From: Sulfitobacter sp.
GTDB taxonomy: Bacteria > Pseudomonadota > Alphaproteobacteria > Rhodobacterales > Rhodobacteraceae
Reading direction: 5' to 3'
Length of the DNA: 7,733 nt
Assembly: GCA_024636405.1 (NCBI GenBank)
Contig: JAGXHC010000229.1
Location: forward strand, 1 to 7,733
Part shown: piece after piece, positions 6,314 to 7,733 of the stretch
Position numbering within the stretch: the first letter of the stretch is position 1
Layout: the number at the start of each line of letters is the position of its first letter
The notes under the pieces: generated by a model
What the model saw: the letters and a program-made list of their open reading frames with translations, nothing else
Databases searched by the model: none
Told to the model about the DNA's origin: nothing
Position numbers and translations under genes: made by a program

Positions 6314-6347
6314 TAGAGTTTCAATCGTATTTTTAACCTAAACTCTA
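6314..6347. promoter_or_regulatory. Candidate operator: inverted repeat in the divergent promoter region
   Basis: TAGAGTTT (6314-6321) and AAACTCTA (6340-6347) form a perfect 8-bp inverted repeat with an 18-bp AT-rich spacer. The half-site centres are 26 bp apart. The repeat lies between the start codons of the LLM monooxygenase (6295, -) and the winged-helix regulator (6413, +). The right half-site falls where the -10 of the monooxygenase promoter would be if TTGACG at 6368-6363 is its -35. Binding there could repress both genes. Confidence 0.5.
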
Positions 6348-6412
6348 CTTTTAGTGGGCTTGCGTCAAACGAAATCATGCTATTGCAACACAACAGCAAA
6401 ATGGGGCACTTC

Positions 6413-6943
6413 ATGGATAGCGACCGGCAGCCACAGAAAATCGATTATCACTGGCATTTGTCAAAGGACGACGCCGAAGTGGTATGCACGGAGCTTGAGT
6501 TTGCCCTCATGCGTTGCTTTGAATCTTTCGGGCGCTGGCAATCCGAATGCCTTGCATCCGTCAGCGCAACGGCTGCAAGCGGGCCGGAAAACGCATTGCT
6601 CCATATCGTTCGGATGAATGACCGCGCCAAGAGCATCAAGGAACTTGCCCGGCTCACCAACAGGGATGATATCCCGAACATCCAATATTCGATGCGCAAG
6701 CTGATCAGTGAAGAGCTTGTCGAAAAACAGGGATCGGGCAGAACCGGTGTGACGTATCAGGTCACTGCCAGAGGCAAAAATGTGACCGAAGACTATGCAG
6801 CGATCCGAAAGGACCTGCTGATTGAGCGGATCAGCACGTTACCGCAGTTTGACGAGCGTCTGAAAGCGGCGGGCGAAAGCTTGAATATTCTCGCAGGCAT
6901 CTATGAAGAAATATCGCGCATCACGGCAACCCACCGCCGCTGA
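6413..6943 (+). CDS. Winged-helix (MarR-like) transcriptional regulator
   Basis: This encodes about 176 residues resembling the small family of predicted MarR-type winged-helix regulators often annotated 'winged helix DNA-binding protein' (COG5631-like). The N-terminal half has helical text, including AEVVCTELEFALMRCFESFGRW, that would build the dimer interface. The winged helix follows: SIKELARLTNRDDIPNIQYS as helix-turn-helix, MRKLISEELVEKQ as the helix into the wing, then GRTGVTYQVTARGK as the wing. The C-terminal helices (ERISTLPQFDERLKAAGESLNILAG region) complete the dimer. ATG 6413 is preferred because GGGG lies 6 nt upstream. ATG at 6401 or 6377 is possible but has no ribosome binding site. 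It is divergent from the LLM monooxygenase and probably controls it in response to substrate or product. The inverted repeat at 6314-6347 is the obvious binding candidate. Confidence 0.83.
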   Translation: MDSDRQPQKIDYHWHLSKDDAEVVCTELEFALMRCFESFGRWQSECLASVSATAASGPENALLHIVRMNDRAKSIKELARLTNRDDIPNIQYSMRKLISEELVEKQGSGRTGVTYQVTARGKNVTEDYAAIRKDLLIERISTLPQFDERLKAAGESLNILAGIYEEISRITATHRR

Positions 6944-6997
6944 TCTTGTCATTCAAAGACACGTCTTCGCGAATTGACCTGACGTCGGGCGGTTGCG

Positions 6998-7621
6998 TCA
7001 ACGCTCCATCGCCCCTTTTCCCGAAATAATTTTTTCTCGGAATTTTGCAACGCGCATAACTCTGGTTGCAGATTGCTTGGCCGAATTGAGATTGATGACA
7101 TAGCTCTTGCGGCGCCCCGGCGTGAGTGCAAAAAAGGCTTGCGCCAGTTCCGGATCTGCATCCAAAGCGTCAGCCATTTCAACGGGTAGTGCAAGTTCGC
7201 TGCTGTCTCTCAGGGGTTTTACGCCTTTCGTTGCGTATTCAAGCGCTTCGTCAAGGTAGGAGCGAATGATTGGCGCAATGCGCGTCACCTGGTCGTTAGA
7301 CGAAAATCGTATCATGTCGGGATGTCTGGTATTCGGACCGCGACGCTCCAGTATACGTTTTGGATCCTTAAGCAGGGCGGCGTTGAAGAAAGTCAGGCGA
7401 AAATCATCGCGAAAAGCGCCGATGATTGCGATGTTTCGATCGCTGTACATGTAACATGGATGCCCCCATTTGACCGTTTCTGTCAGGTCCGCTTTGAGGC
7501 AGATCGTACGCAAGTCTTTCAGCCCTTGCGCCCACCGCGTTGTCGCGCAATCGGTCGTGGCGAACCGCGAACATCTTCCGCATCCCTTGGAGAAATAGTC
7601 TTCGATATTCTCTATCATCAT
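6998..7621 (-). CDS. DUF1801 / YdeI-OmpD-associated family protein
   Basis: This encodes a 207-residue cytosolic protein with two linked regions. Residues from about 24 to 125 match the DUF1801 type, with LTETVKWGHPCYMY (46-59) and AIIGAFRDDFRLTFFNAALLKDP (65-87). The C-terminus (FFALTPGRRKSYV, then NSAKQSATRVMRVAKFREKI) is the YdeI/OmpD-associated signature. The biochemical role of the family is not established; a link to peptide or bacteriocin protection is known from enteric YdeI. The N-terminus holds CGRC (14-17) and another Cys in FATTDC (25), possibly a metal or redox site. Two Met codons start the protein (7621 and 7618), and I cannot choose between them; the ribosome binding site is weak (GGGA about 10 nt upstream). 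It converges with the winged-helix regulator across a 54-bp gap and is divergent from the gene at the right edge. Confidence 0.85.
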   Translation of the reverse strand: MMIENIEDYFSKGCGRCSRFATTDCATTRWAQGLKDLRTICLKADLTETVKWGHPCYMYSDRNIAIIGAFRDDFRLTFFNAALLKDPKRILERRGPNTRHPDMIRFSSNDQVTRIAPIIRSYLDEALEYATKGVKPLRDSSELALPVEMADALDADPELAQAFFALTPGRRKSYVINLNSAKQSATRVMRVAKFREKIISGKGAMER

Positions 7622-7637
7622 TCGAAATTTTCCCGCG

Positions 7638-7666
7638 TCGACCGGTTCGTCCGCCCAAACTATACT
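7638..7666 (+). promoter_or_regulatory. Candidate promoter for the gene at the right edge
   Basis: TCGACC (7638-7643) and TATACT (7661-7666) are separated by exactly 17 nt on the plus strand. The -10 element matches TATAAT at 5 of 6 positions and the -35 matches TTGACA at 4 of 6. Transcription would start near 7673, about 20 nt before the ATG at 7693. Confidence 0.45.
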
Positions 7667-7692
7667 CCTATTTCTGGGTTGGCGAAGCCATC

Positions 7693-7733
7693 ATGCCAAG
7701 AAAAACCAAACATGATCTGCAGCGCGGCGACGC
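7693..7733 (+). CDS. Start of an unidentified gene, cut by the window edge
   Basis: Thirteen codons are visible, MPRKTKHDLQRGD, before the window ends. The basic opening is typical of many bacterial N-termini but does not identify a family. Support comes mainly from the promoter-like pair at 7638-7666. The ribosome binding site is weak: GGCGAAG lies about 5 nt before the ATG. An alternative is a minus-strand gene entering from the right and stopping with TAG at 7662-7660, 38 nt before the DUF1801 gene. That frame is open to the edge (ending HDGFANPEIGV) and cannot be excluded. Confidence 0.4.
   Translation, partial: MPRKTKHDLQRGD

Noticed and set aside
6956..6967. AAGAC-AC-GTCTT palindrome between convergent genes as a terminator
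   Set aside because: The loop would be only 2 nt and no T tract follows on either strand.

Overview
The window looks like chromosomal DNA of an alphaproteobacterium, most likely Rhodobacterales (Roseobacter group). The evidence is the moderately high GC with GC-rich third codon positions, a canonical alphaproteobacterial tRNA-Asn(GUU), a short EnvZ-type kinase with the residue style of that order, and an FnrL-type box. The organism is inferred from sequence character only; no search was possible. I see no insertion sequence, CRISPR array, phage gene or rRNA.

Layout from left to right. Positions 1-299 are the 3' end of a type II secretion secretin (gspD, +). After a 225-bp gap comes a convergent nitronate monooxygenase-family flavoprotein (525-1535, -). 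A 445-bp non-coding stretch follows; it carries a tandem 16-bp repeat that overlaps a candidate promoter. Next are tRNA-Asn (1981-2055, -) with a clear promoter, and an LACTB2-like metallo-beta-lactamase-fold hydrolase (2131-3048, -). Divergent from the hydrolase is an EnvZ-type sensor histidine kinase (3094-4419, +) with no response regulator beside it. Positions 4429-4631 may hold a decayed, frameshifted gene tail on the minus strand.

The next gene encodes a SpoIIAA/STAS-like small protein (4619-5014, -). Its upstream region has an FNR/FnrL-type box at the correct distance from a -10 element, suggesting oxygen-responsive control. A large imperfect hairpin (5140-5193) separates it from an LLM-class FMN-dependent monooxygenase of the RutA/SfnG kind (5204-6295, -). 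That gene is divergent from a winged-helix regulator (6413-6943, +), and the 117-bp gap between them contains an 8-bp inverted repeat that could be the operator. A DUF1801/YdeI-family protein (6998-7621, -) follows. At the right edge there is a probable promoter and the first 13 codons of a plus-strand gene (7693-7733).

Most genes here look like independent housekeeping or accessory units. The two coherent regulatory modules are the monooxygenase with its divergent regulator (6.3 kb) and the FNR-box-driven STAS gene (5.0 kb). I found no convincing new multi-gene system. The best leads are these two modules, the decayed gene tail at 4.4-4.6 kb and the tandem repeat at 1.75 kb.
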